A stretch of 7,001 nucleotides of DNA. Origin: Thermoplasmata archaeon (GTDB lineage: Archaea; Thermoplasmatota; Thermoplasmata; Lutacidiplasmatales; UBA184). The notes beneath the pieces are model-generated. The model did not search any database, was not told where the DNA came from, and worked only from the letters and a program-made list of their open reading frames with translations. Positions 6,221 through 7,001 of the stretch are shown in pieces (the first letter of the stretch is position 1; each line of letters begins with the position of its first letter). The translations under genes were made by a program, and so were the position numbers. The stretch lies in assembly GCA_030040035.1 (NCBI GenBank), contig JASHUJ010000056.1, positions 1 through 7,001 of the forward strand, written 5' to 3'.

Positions 6221-7000
6221 TCAGGCGTCCTCCGCCGCTCCGGGCGCGCCGCTGGCCGACCCGACCGGGTTCGGGGACGACCGACGGTCCGCGACCGCGG
6301 GGGCCAGTTCCGACCCGGTCGCGGGCCAGTCGTCGGCGGGTCGTCCCTCCCGATGACGGTGGATCAGGAGGGCGCAGAGCAGGTCTCCGGGGAGCATCCC
6401 GACCGGCGGATCCTCGGCGAGATGCCGGACGCGCGAAAGATCGTCGAATCCGAGATATCGGATCGGTCCGCCGCCGCCTCGCAGCTCGCTCGAGATCGCG
6501 GCCGCTTCCCGTCGCTCGGGCAGGCCCATCGCGTAGAACGTGCGGGCGCGAGCTCGCAGGTACTCTCGATAGCGCCGGCGTTGGAGCCGTGGGCCCGCTC
6601 GGGCCGCCCAGATCCACCGGACGTCGGCACCCCGGCTGGCGAGGAAGAGCCAGGTGAGCGCGGGCGGCCACGCCCCCGGCCTCGGCCCCGCGAGGCGCAC
6701 GAACCGAGAATCGGGAAACTCCGCTCGGAGGCTTTCGCCGGTGAACGGCCGCTCGTAACCCTCGGTTCGCAGGTAGGAGGTCCCGCGGCCCGTCGGGGCG
6801 AGATAGCTGGCGTAGTCCGCTTCGTGCACGAGGCACTCTTGCGGCGCGAACCGACCTACCGGCCCCTCCACCCGAGGATCCTCGTGGATCCATCCCTCGT
6901 ACCGGATGCGGTCCCGCCGGTAGAGACGCGTGTGCCACGTCACGGTCCCGAGCGAGGTCTCCTCGCGGGGGATGCGGAACGCCCCCGCCCCGTCGGGTTG
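6221..7000 (-). CDS. Glycosyltransferase, probable GT2 family, C-terminal part (5' end outside window)
   Basis: The frame is open from the right edge to the TGA at 6221, giving 259 visible residues. The first part reads GAFRIPREETSLG and then WHTRLYRRDRIRYEGWIHE. That matches the region after the catalytic core of many family 2 glycosyltransferases, where RLFRR-x-RYEG-x-HE is a common pattern. The N-terminal donor-binding half with its DXD site must lie to the right. Starting at the GTG at 6943 would leave out the clearly related residues before it, so I treat it as internal. The middle is Arg/Ala-rich and helical (QRRRYREYLRARARTFYAMG). The last ~40 residues are low-complexity Ala/Pro/Ser/Gly. 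It is followed after 2 bases by the fusion methyltransferase gene, whose ribosome binding site lies in its last codons. Family assignment rests on one motif region, so it is moderately sure. Confidence 0.65.
   Translation of the reverse strand, partial: QPDGAGAFRIPREETSLGTVTWHTRLYRRDRIRYEGWIHEDPRVEGPVGRFAPQECLVHEADYASYLAPTGRGTSYLRTEGYERPFTGESLRAEFPDSRFVRLAGPRPGAWPPALTWLFLASRGADVRWIWAARAGPRLQRRRYREYLRARARTFYAMGLPERREAAAISSELRGGGGPIRYLGFDDLSRVRHLAEDPPVGMLPGDLLCALLIHRHREGRPADDWPATGSELAPAVADRRSSPNPVGSASGAPGAAEDA
6228..6233 (-). promoter_or_regulatory. Ribosome binding site of the fusion methyltransferase gene
   Basis: The minus strand reads GGAGGA, ending 9 bases before the ATG at 6218 and lying within the last codons of the upstream glycosyltransferase gene. 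It is a strong Shine-Dalgarno match and fixes the start of the downstream gene at that ATG. Within operons this organism therefore appears to use Shine-Dalgarno initiation. Confidence 0.65.
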
Positions 7001-7001
7001 C

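Noticed and set aside
6219..6938. N-terminal extension of the fusion methyltransferase by 240 codons
   Set aside because: It lies over the partial glycosyltransferase in another frame with no domain. The ATG at 6218 has a strong ribosome binding site.
1..7001. RNA genes, CRISPR arrays, insertion sequences, phage genes or a new defence system
   Set aside because: Nearly all the sequence is accounted for by six protein genes. The two gaps (2342-2428 and 3023-3130) hold only promoter-type signals, with no tRNA-like folds, spaced repeats or terminal inverted repeats that I could see by eye.

Overview
This is a very GC-rich, almost fully coding window that reads best as archaeal chromosome. Three things support that. 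The SMC ATPase head has archaeal-style wording (DAILFVLG, SSKALRAERL, a QQGDV-type Q-loop region followed by a GP-VPRR segment) rather than the usual bacterial wording. A/T-rich boxes sit about 26-27 bases before two start codons, as expected for TATA-driven leaderless transcripts. A third clear TATA-like box precedes smc. I cannot fix the lineage from sequence alone; a GC-rich member of Thermoplasmatota is my guess, not a demonstrated fact.

Layout, left to right. From 1 to 2341 (minus strand, running off the left edge) lies the first ~780 codons of an SMC chromosome-organising ATPase: N-terminal ATPase half, first coiled-coil arm, the whole hinge and the start of the return arm. Upstream, also on the minus strand, is a GNAT acetyltransferase (2429-3022). 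The smc TATA box lies inside its last codons. A 108-base divergent intergenic region (3023-3130) separates the GNAT from a plus-strand GT2 glycosyltransferase (3131-4138).

From the right edge a tightly packed minus-strand operon runs leftward: the C-terminal part of a second glycosyltransferase (6221-7000, start outside the window), then a two-domain protein joining a short split-barrel-like module to a class I SAM methyltransferase (5061-6218), then a second SAM methyltransferase ending in a four-cysteine zinc-ribbon-like tail (4135-5064). Spacing is 2 bases and then a 4-base ATGA overlap, so the three are probably co-translated. The operon meets the GT2 gene head-on, with the two stop codons overlapping.

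The left half is thus housekeeping (chromosome structure) plus an acetyltransferase. The right half looks like a small surface-glycan or glycolipid/metabolite modification locus with two glycosyltransferases and two methyltransferases. The substrate cannot be read from the sequence. I saw no RNA genes, CRISPR arrays, insertion sequences or convincing new defence or mobile system. The least ordinary item is the split-barrel/methyltransferase fusion.
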